Source of the DNA: Nitrososphaerales archaeon
GTDB lineage: Archaea; Thermoproteota; Nitrososphaeria; Nitrososphaerales; Gagatemarchaeaceae
Direction: 5' to 3'
DNA length: 64,000 nt
Assembly (NCBI GenBank): GCA_032906765.1
Contig: JAJTZB010000001.1
Coordinates: 248,001-312,000, forward strand
The position numbers were made by a program, and so were the translations under genes. Below the pieces are notes generated by a model. The model did no database searches. It was not told where the DNA came from and saw only the letters and a list, made by a program, of their open reading frames with translations. Shown here in pieces: positions 49,642 through 58,928 of this stretch. Numbering within the stretch: position 1 is the first letter of the stretch; each line of letters starts with the position of its first letter.

Positions 49642-50772
49642 CTACTGCAAGACGTGGATGTTCTTCTTCTCGCCGATGTCCTTCAGTATCTTGGGCCAGA
49701 CTGAGACGCTCACCTCGCCCAGGTGAGCTTTCTTCAAGAGGAGCATGAACGTCCGCGACTGGCCTATCCCTCCCCCTATGCTGAGAGGTATACTGTCGTT
49801 CATTATTTCCTGGTGGTACGGATACTTCAGGAAGTCCAGCTGTCCGCTGAGCTCGAGTTGCTTCCTCAGGGTCCTCGCGTTCACCCGGATCCCCATTGAG
49901 GACAGTTCGTGCCTCCTTCTTGTCACTGGGTTCCAAACAAGTATGTCGCCGTTCAGCCCGTGCATGGGCCTGCCGTCCTCTGACGTAGTCTCTGTGACCC
50001 AGTCGTCATAGTCTGCAGCCCTCATCTCGTGCGGGTATCCGTCCTTGAGAACCCAGCCTATGCCGATGATGAACACGGCTTGATGCTCCTGAAGGATTGC
50101 TGTCTCGCGCGCTTTGCGTGGCATGGTTGGAAACCTGTCCAAGAGGTCCTCTGCGTGGATGAATGTCAGGCGGTCCGGGAGGTTCGGGTAGAGATCGGAC
50201 ATCAGTCTGGGGTGCAGCTCCTGCACGTACTTCTCAGCGCCCTTGAGCACCTTCCAGATCCTGTTCACTGTGTCCTTCAGGTAGTCCAGATTCCGCTGCT
50301 CTGCAGTGATCACCTTCTCCCAATCCCACTGGTCGACGTAGGCGCTGTGGTCGTGGTCGAGGAAGTAGTCCTTGCGGACGGCCCGCATATCAGTGCAGAT
50401 GCCCTCTCCGACGCCCATGCCGAACTGCTTGAGGGCCATCCTCTTCCACTTGGTCGCCGCCTGGACAACCTGGGCGTCGAGTGGGTGCTTGTCATGGTCG
50501 TTCGATATGTGGAACTGGATGGGCGTGCGGGACCCGTCCCTGTCGAGGAGGTCGTTGACCCCGCTCTCGGCGTCGACGATTAGCGGCACCTGGACCATCA
50601 TGAGGTTGAGCTCCTTGCCGAGATGGTGCTCGATGTAGTTCTTCACGGCGAAGACTGCCTGCTGGGTCTCCCTCGGGTTCAGAAGAGAGGAGTACGACTC
50701 GGGGAGGGCTTTCTCAACTTCTTCGTATGTTCCTATTCCAGGGCCTTTTAAGTCGGCTTTCTTGGACAACAA
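49642..50772 (-). CDS. asnA: Aspartate-ammonia ligase AsnA (archaeal asparagine synthetase)
   Basis: The 376-aa protein shows NPRETQQAVFAVKNYIEHHL and LMMVQVPLIVDAESGVNDLLDRDGSRTPIQFHI in parts, WKRMALKQFGMGVGEGICTDMRAVRKD, SAYVDQWDWEKVI and SIGGGIGQSRTFMLLLKKAHLGEVSVSVWP, the complete AsnA set. It amidates aspartate with ammonia and ATP. The first codon is TTG 50772, and the true start may be a little further in. It is divergent from the ferredoxin oxidoreductase operon. Confidence 0.95.
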   Translation of the reverse strand: MLSKKADLKGPGIGTYEEVEKALPESYSSLLNPRETQQAVFAVKNYIEHHLGKELNLMMVQVPLIVDAESGVNDLLDRDGSRTPIQFHISNDHDKHPLDAQVVQAATKWKRMALKQFGMGVGEGICTDMRAVRKDYFLDHDHSAYVDQWDWEKVITAEQRNLDYLKDTVNRIWKVLKGAEKYVQELHPRLMSDLYPNLPDRLTFIHAEDLLDRFPTMPRKARETAILQEHQAVFIIGIGWVLKDGYPHEMRAADYDDWVTETTSEDGRPMHGLNGDILVWNPVTRRRHELSSMGIRVNARTLRKQLELSGQLDFLKYPYHQEIMNDSIPLSIGGGIGQSRTFMLLLKKAHLGEVSVSVWPKILKDIGEKKNIHVLQ

Positions 50773-50896
50773 TCGCGTTCGAACTGAACCGGCTCGTGAG
50801 TCGCTTTAATACCCAACTACGATTATCATGTTTGAAAACGAACAGTTCCGCCGAGCCCGCGCCTTCGATTATCAGATATGAAAATCGGCGTTCCCC

Positions 50897-50905
50897 ATTA
50901 AATAC
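50897..50905 (+). promoter_or_regulatory. TATA-like box of the ferredoxin oxidoreductase operon
   Basis: ATTAAATAC lies 23-31 nt before ATG 50928 in the divergent spacer between asnA and the operon, with no Shine-Dalgarno. It supports the short ferredoxin-subunit start. Confidence 0.55.
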
Positions 50906-50927
50906 GACGTGGGGCGCGAAAGTATTC

Positions 50928-51182
50928 ATGAGCGCGCAGGCGGCCAAGGACATACAGCGGGCGGTAGTTGTTGTGGACGCAGAGAGGTGCAAGGGCTGTG
51001 AACTCTGCGTGGTCGCGTGCCCGCACAGGAACCTTAAGATGTCGACTGTCCTCAACCACAACGGGTACCACCCCGTCGAGTTCAGCTACGAGGGCGCGAA
51101 GGGGGAGTGCACTGCGTGCGCAATCTGCTACTGGGTCTGCCCTGACTTCGCAATCGCGGAGATTAGGAGCCTGAAGAAGTAA
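50928..51182 (+). CDS. korD: 2-oxoacid:ferredoxin oxidoreductase, ferredoxin-like delta subunit
   Basis: The 84-aa product has two 4Fe-4S motifs, CKGCELCVVACP and CTACAICYWVCP, separated by about 35 residues, as in the delta subunits of 2-oxoglutarate:ferredoxin oxidoreductases. ATG 50928 is chosen because the TATA-like box is placed for it and the upstream frame has no homology. The stop overlaps the ATG of the alpha gene (TAATG). Confidence 0.92.
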   Translation: MSAQAAKDIQRAVVVVDAERCKGCELCVVACPHRNLKMSTVLNHNGYHPVEFSYEGAKGECTACAICYWVCPDFAIAEIRSLKK

Positions 51183-52246
51183 TGACCAAGGAGTTCACGA
51201 AGGGGAACGAGGCGCTGGCCTACGGGGCGCTGAAGGCCGGTTTGAACGCCTACTTCGCCTACCCCATCACTCCCTCCAGCGAGATCCCAGAGACACTGGC
51301 CAAGGAGTTCGGCAGCCACAGGTACCCCGACTTCAAGGTCTTCCTTCAAGCCGCAAGCGAGCTGGAAGCAATCAGCATGGTGATCGGGGCCGCGTCGACT
51401 GGAGCGAAGGTCATGACAGCCACCTCGGGGCCTGGCTTCAGCCTGAAGCAGGAGGGAATGTCGTACGCCGCTGCGATGGAAGTGCCTATCCTGGTTGTGA
51501 ATGTAAACAGGGCAGGACCAGGACTCGGAAACCTAGGTCCCGAGCAGAGCGACTACTTCCAGGCCACGAAGGGAGGCGGACACGGAGGGTACAGGAACAT
51601 CGTCCTTGCCCCCAACTCCGTCCAGGAGATGGCAACGTTCCCCCGCCTTGCGTTCTCCCTCGCCTTCAAGTACAGGAACCCGGCAGTGATACTTGCTGAC
51701 GCATTCATCGGCCAGCTGAAGGAGGACATCACTTTCCCTGACATTGAGCCGGAGAAGTTCGAGACTCCGTGGGCAACGACCGGGGCGAGGGGGAAGGAAA
51801 GGCATCTGATACTTTCGCTGCACTTGGATTTCGAGGAACAGAACAAGCAATCGGAGGACTTGAGGAGGAAATACGAGAAGATCGACGCAGCGGAGCAGAG
51901 GGCGGAGTCGTACCTGACAGACGACGCGGATGTGGTCTTCGTTGCCTACGGCGTGGTCTCAAGGCTCTGCAAGGGCGTGGTGAACAGGCTTCGGGACACG
52001 GGTGTCAGAGCTGGCCTCTTCAGGCCTATCACGCTCTCTCCTTTCCCGTACAAACAGCTCTCCAAGTTGGCGGAGGCCAAAAGGAGGTTCGAGGTGGTCG
52101 AGTTGAACATGGGCCAGATGGTCTACGACGTGAAGCTCGCCGTCGGAGACGCCAGCAGGGTGGGCACAATCCAGAAGCTGGGTGGTCTTCTGCCGACAAC
52201 GGGCGAGATCATCAGAAGGACGCAGGAGATGGTGGCAAATGCCTAG
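51182..52246 (+). CDS. korA: 2-oxoglutarate:ferredoxin oxidoreductase, alpha subunit
   Basis: The 354-aa product begins KGNEALAYGALKAGLNAYFAYPITPSSEIPE, the alpha-subunit signature, followed by SELEAISMVIGAASTGAKVMTATSGPGFSLKQEG and NVNRAGPGLGNLGPEQSDY, each of the Kor/Por alpha type. The later GAKG-like part and VVELNMGQMVYDVKLAVGD end are also typical. It decarboxylates 2-oxoglutarate (or a related 2-oxoacid) to the acyl-CoA with the beta subunit's TPP. It overlaps korB by 8 nt. Confidence 0.94.
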   Translation: MTKEFTKGNEALAYGALKAGLNAYFAYPITPSSEIPETLAKEFGSHRYPDFKVFLQAASELEAISMVIGAASTGAKVMTATSGPGFSLKQEGMSYAAAMEVPILVVNVNRAGPGLGNLGPEQSDYFQATKGGGHGGYRNIVLAPNSVQEMATFPRLAFSLAFKYRNPAVILADAFIGQLKEDITFPDIEPEKFETPWATTGARGKERHLILSLHLDFEEQNKQSEDLRRKYEKIDAAEQRAESYLTDDADVVFVAYGVVSRLCKGVVNRLRDTGVRAGLFRPITLSPFPYKQLSKLAEAKRRFEVVELNMGQMVYDVKLAVGDASRVGTIQKLGGLLPTTGEIIRRTQEMVANA

Positions 52247-53048
52247 ACTGGTTAACGCGAGGGTCGAATACGAGGTCAAGCTGGGTAGGCTTCCGACCCT
52301 CACAGAGAAGGAGACGCACTACTGTCCAGGATGCGAGCATGGGACGCTGACCAGGCTGATCGCTAGTACGCTCGACAAGTTGAACTTGAGGGAGAAGACT
52401 GTCCTCGTTGACTCGGTCGGCTGCAGCGTTTTCGCGCACGACTACATCAACACGGACGCTGTCCAAGCTCCCCATGGAAGGGCACCCGCAGTGATGGCTG
52501 GGATCAAGAGGGTGAGACCCGACCTGGTCGTCTTCGCAGTGCAGGGCGACGGAGACGCAGTTTCAATCGGGTTGCTGGAGCTGGTGAACGCGGCAAACAG
52601 AGGTGAACCGGTCACAATCTTCCTAGTCAATAACGCGATATACGGCATGACTGGCGGTCAGATGGCCCCGACTACGCCTGCCGGGATGGTCACGACCACG
52701 TCGCCGTATGGGAGGGACGTGAGCTACACTGGCCAGCCACTCGACGCTTCGAGGCTTCTTGCATCTCTCGACGCCCCGTCATACGTCAGGAGGGTCGTGC
52801 TCCCGCTGGAGCCAATCAGGGATACGGGTCTGTACAGCGCGCGCGGTTCTCTTGAGTGCCTGAAGGTGGTTGAGAACGCCTTCAGGGTGCAGCTGATGGG
52901 AGGATTCTCATTCGTCGAGGTGGTCAGCACCTGCAACATCAACTGGAAGATGTCTGTCCTCGAATCCAAGAAGTACGCGTGGGAGGTGCTGGCGAAGACG
53001 TTCCCTCCTGGAGTCTACAAGGACAAGTTCGGGGTCGAGAAGGTATGA
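52239..53048 (+). CDS. korB: 2-oxoglutarate:ferredoxin oxidoreductase, beta subunit
   Basis: From ATG 52239 the 269-aa protein shows HYCPGCEHGTLTRLIAS, VDSVGCSVFAHDYIN, HGRAPAVMAGIKRVRPDLVVFAVQGDGDAVSIG with the TPP-binding GDGD motif, and FLVNNAIYGMTGGQMAPTTPAGM. This subunit binds thiamine diphosphate and an iron-sulfur cluster. It overlaps korA by 8 nt and korC by 4 nt (ATGA), so the four genes are translationally coupled. Confidence 0.94.
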   Translation: MPRLVNARVEYEVKLGRLPTLTEKETHYCPGCEHGTLTRLIASTLDKLNLREKTVLVDSVGCSVFAHDYINTDAVQAPHGRAPAVMAGIKRVRPDLVVFAVQGDGDAVSIGLLELVNAANRGEPVTIFLVNNAIYGMTGGQMAPTTPAGMVTTTSPYGRDVSYTGQPLDASRLLASLDAPSYVRRVVLPLEPIRDTGLYSARGSLECLKVVENAFRVQLMGGFSFVEVVSTCNINWKMSVLESKKYAWEVLAKTFPPGVYKDKFGVEKV

Positions 53049-53638
53049 AAAACCAGCTGATTGTCGCGGGGCACGGCGGGCAGGGAGTGCTGGAACTGGG
53101 AAACTACGTGGCCTACCTGAATCTGCTCAGGGGGAAGCACGTTGCGTACACCCCCTCCTACGGACCGGAGACCAGAGGAGGGAAGGTGAAGTGCTATGTC
53201 GTCACGTCCGACGAGGAGATTGATTCGCCAATCGCGGAGGAGCCTGACTACCTCATTGTGATGAACATACCATCCATGGACTACGTTGCGCTTCTGAAGA
53301 GTGGAGGGACTTTGCTGATGAACAGTTCACTGATACCGATGGAGACTTCCAGGACTGACATCGATGCGATGAAGGTCCCTGCGACGGAGATAGCGGTGGA
53401 GCTGGGGAACGAGCCTGGAAGGACGCAGGACACTAGAATCCTGGCAAACTCCGTGATGTTCGGGGTGTACTTGGCGGCTACACTTCAGGAGTTCGACCTG
53501 AACGTGATAAAGTCTGTCTTCGTGCACTTCCTGACGGACAGGAAGGCAGCGCTGATCGACATGAACGTCAGAGCAGTCAAGCGCGGCTACGACTTCGCCA
53601 GGGCCACGGAGAACCCCCTGGTGGAATACGAGGGGTAG
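53045..53638 (+). CDS. korC: 2-oxoglutarate:ferredoxin oxidoreductase, gamma subunit
   Basis: From ATG 53045 the 197-aa product begins NQLIVAGHGGQGVLELGNYVAYL and has TPSYGPETRGGKVKCYVVTS and LVMNSSLIPMETSRTD-like segments of Kor/Por gamma subunits. It completes the delta-alpha-beta-gamma set. The region 53639-53757 downstream shows no gene. Confidence 0.92.
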   Translation: MKNQLIVAGHGGQGVLELGNYVAYLNLLRGKHVAYTPSYGPETRGGKVKCYVVTSDEEIDSPIAEEPDYLIVMNIPSMDYVALLKSGGTLLMNSSLIPMETSRTDIDAMKVPATEIAVELGNEPGRTQDTRILANSVMFGVYLAATLQEFDLNVIKSVFVHFLTDRKAALIDMNVRAVKRGYDFARATENPLVEYEG

Positions 53639-53757
53639 AGCGAGATGAAGGCAGAACAGGCCAGGTCCGGGGACAGCACCATCACGAACAACATCGAGTA
53701 GGACCTGCACCGTTCCCACCTGCGCCTAGCACGTATTGTCGGCACGTCAGCCTTTTA

Positions 53758-55803
53758 ATGGCGTCGGGCCTCCCGCCAAGAAAGAGGCCAAGTACGGTGT
53801 CGCATTTCGACAGAAGGAGGAGAACATCAGCCCTAGGGGTCTCCTTGGTGTCGCTCTTTGTGCTCTTCGCCGCAGTCCAATCCACCATCCCTTGGATGCC
53901 CAACGTCACTGCGTCGAGCTCGACCTTCGTCGTCCTCAGCGCCAACTGGTCCTCTAGCTCAGGCGCGGCTGGCCCCGGCTCGACAAATGTGCCCCTCACC
54001 GTTGACATTGAGTACACCGGGGGTACGGCCGCGAACTCCGTGATAGGGATGCTCCGGTTGCCGGCAGGATTCACCGACACGAGCGGGAACAACACTCCAA
54101 TAACTGGCACCGGCGTCGTCTCCGCATCTTCCATCTTCCACCTGAAGTACAATCTTACCATAGCGGACAAAGTATCGGTTGGGACATACTCGATGCCCAT
54201 CCAGTTCACTTGGACCACAAGCGCGGGTGGCAGCCTCGCCGTAAACGCTGAGACCGACACATTCACGCTGAGCCTGCTTGGGACGGTCGTACTGAGCTTC
54301 CAGCCATCTCAGACGTCGTTGAACGCAGGAGAGGTCAACGCAGTAGCCGTCACGCTTAGCAACAGCGGCACAGGCACCGCCACGCAGATCAAGCCCTCCG
54401 TTTCAACGTCCGCAGGGAACGTGCTTACGGTTCTGCCGGTCGTCACTTCTCTTGGGGGCGGCTCCTCGACGCCGTTGGTCGTAGACGTCTTCGTGCCCTC
54501 ATCCTCTGCGGGTTCAGCTGTCATCCTCACTTTCACCACCACCTATGACGATGCCTACGGGAACAGCGAAGTGGCGACACAGGCAGTCGGCTTCCATACT
54601 GTGAGCGCACCAGAGCCGATACTGAGTTTCACATCCCCGTCCGCGTCACTCGTGCCCGGGCAGGTCAACCACGTGCAAATCGTGCTCGCAAACCTTGGCC
54701 CAGGCGACGTCACACGCGTGTACGCCACCATCACAGCCTCGACAGGCTTCAGCGTCTTGAACCAGATTCCGATGGTGGCCGCTCTGCCTGCTGGCACCTC
54801 CGTGAACGCCACCGTGAGGGTGTTCGCGCCGACATCGGCCGCCGGAACGGCAGCGACGCTAACCTTCGCCTACTCGTATGTCGACCCCTACGGCACGTCC
54901 ACCTTCACCAGCCAGACAATTGGCTTCTACACCTTGAGCGCATCAAGCATCGCGACGAGCACTTCCCTAGCCGTCGTGACTTCGAGCAACTCGCTCTTGA
55001 CTGGCGAGGAGTCACCGGTTTCTTTCACGATCACAAACACAGGTCAGCAGTCTGTCTATTCGCCGACGTTCTCGCTCAGCGTTCCCTCCGGCCTGGCCGT
55101 CACGGCCAATTCGACGTACACGCGGACTGGCCTGAAGATAGCCCCTGGGCAGAGCATCACGTACCACGCCAACGTAACCAGCGGCCCCGAGACTGCTGAG
55201 GGTGCGTACACTGGCACGCTTGTTGTCACCTACACCGACCAGTTCGGCAATCAATACAGCCAGACATTCTCGCCTGGATTCGTTCTTGTGGGGTCGATAG
55301 ACCTGGTGATTCAGGGCCTGACGGCGACACAAGCCGATGCCACCTCCATCACTGTGGCCGGCACGCTCCTGAACGAAGGGCAGAGTTCGGCTTACTACCT
55401 ACAAATCACGGGGAGCGTGCAAGGCGGGGCGACAGGCACGGACTACGTCGGAGAGGTGGACCCGAACACACCCTTGCCCTTCTCGGTGACCGTCCCGTAC
55501 AGAGCTTCCTCCTCGTCGGCTCCGCAGTTGAACCTGACGCTGCTGGCCAGCTACAAGAACGACTACGGGCAGAGTCTTCAGTATGAGCACGTGATTCAGG
55601 TCAGGCTGGGGGTGGCCTCCCAAGGGAGCTCGCTGACCACAGGGTCTGCCACTGGCTCCAGCGTCAGCTCCTCCACGGCGGACCTGCTAAGGTATGCCGT
55701 CGCCGCTGTGATAGTGATTGCTGTCGCCGCTTCGGCCTTGTACGTCAGACGCACCCGTTCGAGGAACAGGGCGTCACGGAAGGAGAGTTCTAACGTCATC
55801 TGA
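53758..55803 (+). CDS. CARDB-type surface protein with C-terminal anchor
   Basis: The 681-aa protein has an N-terminal hydrophobic signal or anchor (SALGVSLVSLFVLFAAVQSTIPW), several immunoglobulin-like repeats of about 100 residues recognisable by patterns such as LSNSGTGTATQIKPSVSTSAG, VLANLGPGDVTRVYATITAST and TITNTGQQSVYSPTFSLSVP (CARDB/COG1361 type), and a C-terminal helix (YAVAAVIVIAVAASALYVRR) with basic residues. It is followed by a MacB-like ABC permease and ATPase. COG1361 proteins commonly sit beside such transporters, so it probably works with them at the cell surface. Confidence 0.82.
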   Translation: MASGLPPRKRPSTVSHFDRRRRTSALGVSLVSLFVLFAAVQSTIPWMPNVTASSSTFVVLSANWSSSSGAAGPGSTNVPLTVDIEYTGGTAANSVIGMLRLPAGFTDTSGNNTPITGTGVVSASSIFHLKYNLTIADKVSVGTYSMPIQFTWTTSAGGSLAVNAETDTFTLSLLGTVVLSFQPSQTSLNAGEVNAVAVTLSNSGTGTATQIKPSVSTSAGNVLTVLPVVTSLGGGSSTPLVVDVFVPSSSAGSAVILTFTTTYDDAYGNSEVATQAVGFHTVSAPEPILSFTSPSASLVPGQVNHVQIVLANLGPGDVTRVYATITASTGFSVLNQIPMVAALPAGTSVNATVRVFAPTSAAGTAATLTFAYSYVDPYGTSTFTSQTIGFYTLSASSIATSTSLAVVTSSNSLLTGEESPVSFTITNTGQQSVYSPTFSLSVPSGLAVTANSTYTRTGLKIAPGQSITYHANVTSGPETAEGAYTGTLVVTYTDQFGNQYSQTFSPGFVLVGSIDLVIQGLTATQADATSITVAGTLLNEGQSSAYYLQITGSVQGGATGTDYVGEVDPNTPLPFSVTVPYRASSSSAPQLNLTLLASYKNDYGQSLQYEHVIQVRLGVASQGSSLTTGSATGSSVSSSTADLLRYAVAAVIVIAVAASALYVRRTRSRNRASRKESSNVI

Positions 55804-55821
55804 GCGGGGCGTCGCAGCGAA

Positions 55822-57150
55822 TTGCGCATCCAAGATCTGGTAGGGTTCGCTTGGAAGGCGATGTCCGACAGGAAGCTCAGGGCAGCCCTAACCATTCTTG
55901 GTATCGTGATCGGGCCCGCGACCATCGTCGCCCTCGTGGGTGCGACTGCGGGGTTCAGCAACGCGGTCACAGCCCAGTTCGCGAAGACGGGAACGACGAG
56001 CATCTTCCTCTCCCCTGCAGAGCGGGGCATCACGCTCACATCGACTGACATACCCACTCTCCAGGCGATGGCTGGCGTGCAGGCGGTGGTGCCCTTCTAC
56101 CTCCTCACAGGGACGGTCACGCAAGGGTCCCAGACCACTTCTGTCCAGGTGATGGCCGGCGACTTCTCGCAGCTCGCCCTCGTCCTCCCTGGCCTTTCTC
56201 TGCAGAACGGCACGGTTCCCTCGGCCAACGACCTGGGTGGAGCTATTGTCGGGAACAGAATTGCTTTCCCTAACGTGGCAGGCGTCCCCAATATTGGGCT
56301 CAACCAGATCGTCACCGTGTCGTTTTCTGCCTTCGGCGGCTTCGGTGCGACGGGCGCGTCGGGGGATAGATCCTTCGTGGCGAGGGGCATCTATGGCCCC
56401 TTCGGGCAAGGTTTCCTGATCAACCCTGACGACGGAATCTTCGTCCCGCTTACAGCGGGACAAACGATACTCCACACGAACAGGTACAGCGGTATCGTAG
56501 TCGTCGCGACCTCCACCGACACTGTCAACCAGGTGATGACGGAGATTACCAACCAATATGGGCAGCAGCTCCGGGTGACAGCAGTCACTTCGATTCTCTC
56601 GACCATTCAGACGATCACGGGCGGGATTGAGACAATCCTGGGCGCGGTCGCCGGAATATCGGTACTCGTTGCCTTCATTGGAATCATGACTACTATGTTC
56701 ACCACCGTCGTGGAGAGGACGAAAGAGATTGGAATCCTGAAGGCCTTGGGATACAGCAGCGGGAACATCCTTTCCATATTCCTGGTCGAGGCTTCCGTGA
56801 CTGGGTTCGCAGGAGGAGTAATTGGCGCTGTCGCGGGCACCGGTCTCTCGTTCCTTGTGGTGTCGTTCTTCAGCTCGGGGTTCTCTAGCAGCGGAGGGGG
56901 CGGAGGAGGCGGGGGCTTCGGCGGGGGCTCGGCCGGAGGAGGTGGCTTTGGTGGCGGCTTTGGCGGAGGAACGGCGGTTCGGTCAGCGGCATCATCGACG
57001 GCGTCGACTCTCTCGATAACGCCGGCGATATCGCCAGAGCTGATTCTGCTTGCAGTGGGGCTCGCGAGCCTCGTCGGGATGCTTGCTGGGCTCCTTCCCG
57101 CATGGAGGGCCTCGAGGCTTACCCCTGTGGAGGCCCTAAGGCAGGAGTAG
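55822..57150 (+). CDS. MacB-like ABC transporter permease (FtsX domain) with Gly-rich loop
   Basis: The 442-aa product (TTG start) has the FtsX/MacB layout: an N-terminal helix after LRAALTILGIVIGPATIVALVG, a large extracellular MacB_PCD domain (about 45-250), then three helices around SVLVAFIGIMTTMFTTVVERTKEIGILKALGY and a terminal PVEALRQE, typical of the family. Between the last two helices lies an unusual 40-residue Gly/Phe/Ser-rich segment (about 56,890-56,985) containing runs such as SGGGGGGGGFGGGSAG. It works with the ATPase encoded 7 nt downstream and probably with the upstream CARDB protein. Confidence 0.9.
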   Translation: MRIQDLVGFAWKAMSDRKLRAALTILGIVIGPATIVALVGATAGFSNAVTAQFAKTGTTSIFLSPAERGITLTSTDIPTLQAMAGVQAVVPFYLLTGTVTQGSQTTSVQVMAGDFSQLALVLPGLSLQNGTVPSANDLGGAIVGNRIAFPNVAGVPNIGLNQIVTVSFSAFGGFGATGASGDRSFVARGIYGPFGQGFLINPDDGIFVPLTAGQTILHTNRYSGIVVVATSTDTVNQVMTEITNQYGQQLRVTAVTSILSTIQTITGGIETILGAVAGISVLVAFIGIMTTMFTTVVERTKEIGILKALGYSSGNILSIFLVEASVTGFAGGVIGAVAGTGLSFLVVSFFSSGFSSSGGGGGGGGFGGGSAGGGGFGGGFGGGTAVRSAASSTASTLSITPAISPELILLAVGLASLVGMLAGLLPAWRASRLTPVEALRQE

Positions 57151-57157
57151 AGGAGTG

Positions 57158-57859
57158 ATGGGCGAACAGGTTCCCGCAATCGAGGTCGTCAAAGTCTCTA
57201 GGATATACGGAGAGGGCGGCGAGGAGGCAAAGACTGTTGCCCTGCAGAACGTCAGCTTCAGTATCGACCACGGCGAGTTCGTTGCGATAATAGGACCCTC
57301 AGGTTCTGGGAAGAGTACGCTCCTGAACCTGATAGGAGGCCTCGATAGACCCACGTCAGGGACGGTCAAGATAGACGGCGTGGACATCTCCAAGATTCCG
57401 AACTCAGAGCTTGCCAGAATAAGGAATCGCAAGATAGGATTCGTCTTTCAGTCTTTTAATCTCATCAACCGCATCACAGCAGTCGAGAACGTGGAACTCC
57501 CGCTTCTGGTCACCGGCATGCCTCGGGTAGACATACGAGGTCGGGCACTCGAGCAGCTCGAGATTCTAGGCATAAGACACAAAGCAGACAGGAAGCCCAC
57601 CCAGCTGAGCGGAGGAGAGCAGCAGAGGGTCGCCGTTGCGCGAGCGCTCGCGACTAATCCCCTCATAATCCTTGGCGACGAGCCGACGGGCAACCTCGAC
57701 ACGAAGAACACGGATGTGATGGTTGGGATATTGAAGAGGCTGAACCAGGAGCTCGGGAAGACCATCGTCATAATCACCCACAACACCGAGATAGCCGCGA
57801 AGACGAAGAAGATCATCTCGATTCGCGACGGGCTCATCCAGGAGATAAGAGAGAACTAG
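57158..57859 (+). CDS. ABC transporter ATPase (MacB/LolD type)
   Basis: The 233-aa ATPase has Walker A GPSGSGKSTLLN, Q-loop FVFQSFNLI, ABC signature LSGGEQQRVAVARAL, Walker B LIILGDEPTGNLDTKN and the H-loop IITHNTEIA. The LINRITAVENVELPLLVTGM segment matches the LolD/MacB group. AGGAG precedes the ATG; GTG 57155 is one codon upstream. It forms the exporter with the permease at 55822. Confidence 0.95.
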   Translation: MGEQVPAIEVVKVSRIYGEGGEEAKTVALQNVSFSIDHGEFVAIIGPSGSGKSTLLNLIGGLDRPTSGTVKIDGVDISKIPNSELARIRNRKIGFVFQSFNLINRITAVENVELPLLVTGMPRVDIRGRALEQLEILGIRHKADRKPTQLSGGEQQRVAVARALATNPLIILGDEPTGNLDTKNTDVMVGILKRLNQELGKTIVIITHNTEIAAKTKKIISIRDGLIQEIREN

Positions 57860-57860
57860 T

Positions 57861-58196
57861 TCAACTGACTGCAGGATGGTCCTGCTCGGAGGTTGACTCC
57901 CGCCTCCCACCTCCTACCAGTACTGCAGTGGCAGTCAAGACGAGGCCCACAACGGCAGCGCCGAATGCAGCCAGAGTCGTGATGAAGGTGGTCGCGCTTG
58001 TACCGAATGTCCCCCTGCCTGCAGACGTCGCCGCGACTCTCGTGCTGTTGAAGAAGGTGCCAGCAGACGTCCCCGCCGGCGCACCGAAACCAGTACCTCC
58101 AAAGACGAGGAATCGGACTACAGGGTCGGAGAACGCAAGAGTTGCCAGCCCTATGGCCGAGAGAACTATGCCCACGAGTGCGAGTCTATTCATCAT
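57861..58196 (-). CDS. Small two-TM membrane protein
   Basis: The 111-aa protein has an N-terminal helix (RLALVGIVLSAIGLATLAF), a Ser/Thr/Gly-rich extracytoplasmic stretch (GFGAPAGTSAGTFFNSTRVA) and a C-terminal helix (LAAFGAAVVGLVLTATAVLV). No family is recognised. It is convergent with the ABC ATPase, 1 nt apart. The following 58197-58326 has no gene. Confidence 0.5.
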   Translation of the reverse strand: MMNRLALVGIVLSAIGLATLAFSDPVVRFLVFGGTGFGAPAGTSAGTFFNSTRVAATSAGRGTFGTSATTFITTLAAFGAAVVGLVLTATAVLVGGGRRESTSEQDHPAVS

Positions 58197-58326
58197 CCTC
58201 GCCCGTCAATTTCACTTCGACATTAAGGTTTGCTCACTTGAGACTCGACCTCGCTGCTAGTTGTCACATGGTTCATGCTGGAACCACGAAAGGAGTTCGT
58301 TGTCAGACGGTTAGGGGACGTCTGAC

Positions 58327-58719
58327 CTAGCTTCTTAGGAGGGACAGCGCCAGTATGAGGACGAGCGCGAACATCCCCAGCCCCATCACGCAGGGGGGGA
58401 CCCCGAAGATGTAGAGCTTGACACAGCTCGTCAACGTGAGTATGTAACCGGTCAGGAATGCAGAGAAGCCGACGCCCATCACTGACAGCCCAACGACTGC
58501 TATTGCCCTTCTGTTCTTGTACACAAGCAGGGCAGCCAGACCGACGATGAAGATCAGCGCGTAGAGTATGAAGCCGTAGAAGCAGGAGGGGTACCCGAAG
58601 TAGTAGGTTTCGCAGGCGGGCTGACCTGTTGCCAATGCGATGTAGCTCAGGTAGCCAGAGTAGGCGACCCCGACAGCCGAGATTGCCGCAAGCGAGCCGA
58701 GCCTCAAACTCGTTGCCAA
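58327..58719 (-). CDS. Four-TM membrane protein with internal duplication
   Basis: A 130-aa protein with four helices in which the second half repeats the first: each half ends in a cysteine loop (ACETYYFGYPSCFYG and SCVKLYIFGVPPCVMG, C-x9/10-C with a shared Y-x-FG-x-P) followed by a helix. Only the general layout resembles VKOR/DsbB-like membrane oxidoreductases, and no CxxC is present. The function is unknown. Confidence 0.6.
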   Translation of the reverse strand: MATSLRLGSLAAISAVGVAYSGYLSYIALATGQPACETYYFGYPSCFYGFILYALIFIVGLAALLVYKNRRAIAVVGLSVMGVGFSAFLTGYILTLTSCVKLYIFGVPPCVMGLGMFALVLILALSLLRS

Positions 58720-58928
58720 GTCATTTCGGGCGCCCCGAATTGTGGCTTGAAAACAGGGTAGACGATTCTCTTACTCGGAAATCGTCCGCGACGTCGCGAC
58801 ACGGTCAGCGCCAAGGTGCAAGGGATGCAAGGGCTCGACTGGACTGCGTCAATTATCAATTCTAAGAATCGTCTTCGCGTTTCAAATAGCCGATGACGAC
58901 CTTTCAGGCTTGAACGGGACGAGCTGGA

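Noticed and set aside
58327-58719. Vitamin K epoxide reductase homologue
   Set aside because: No CxxC active site; the cysteines are 10-11 residues apart in two duplicated loops.
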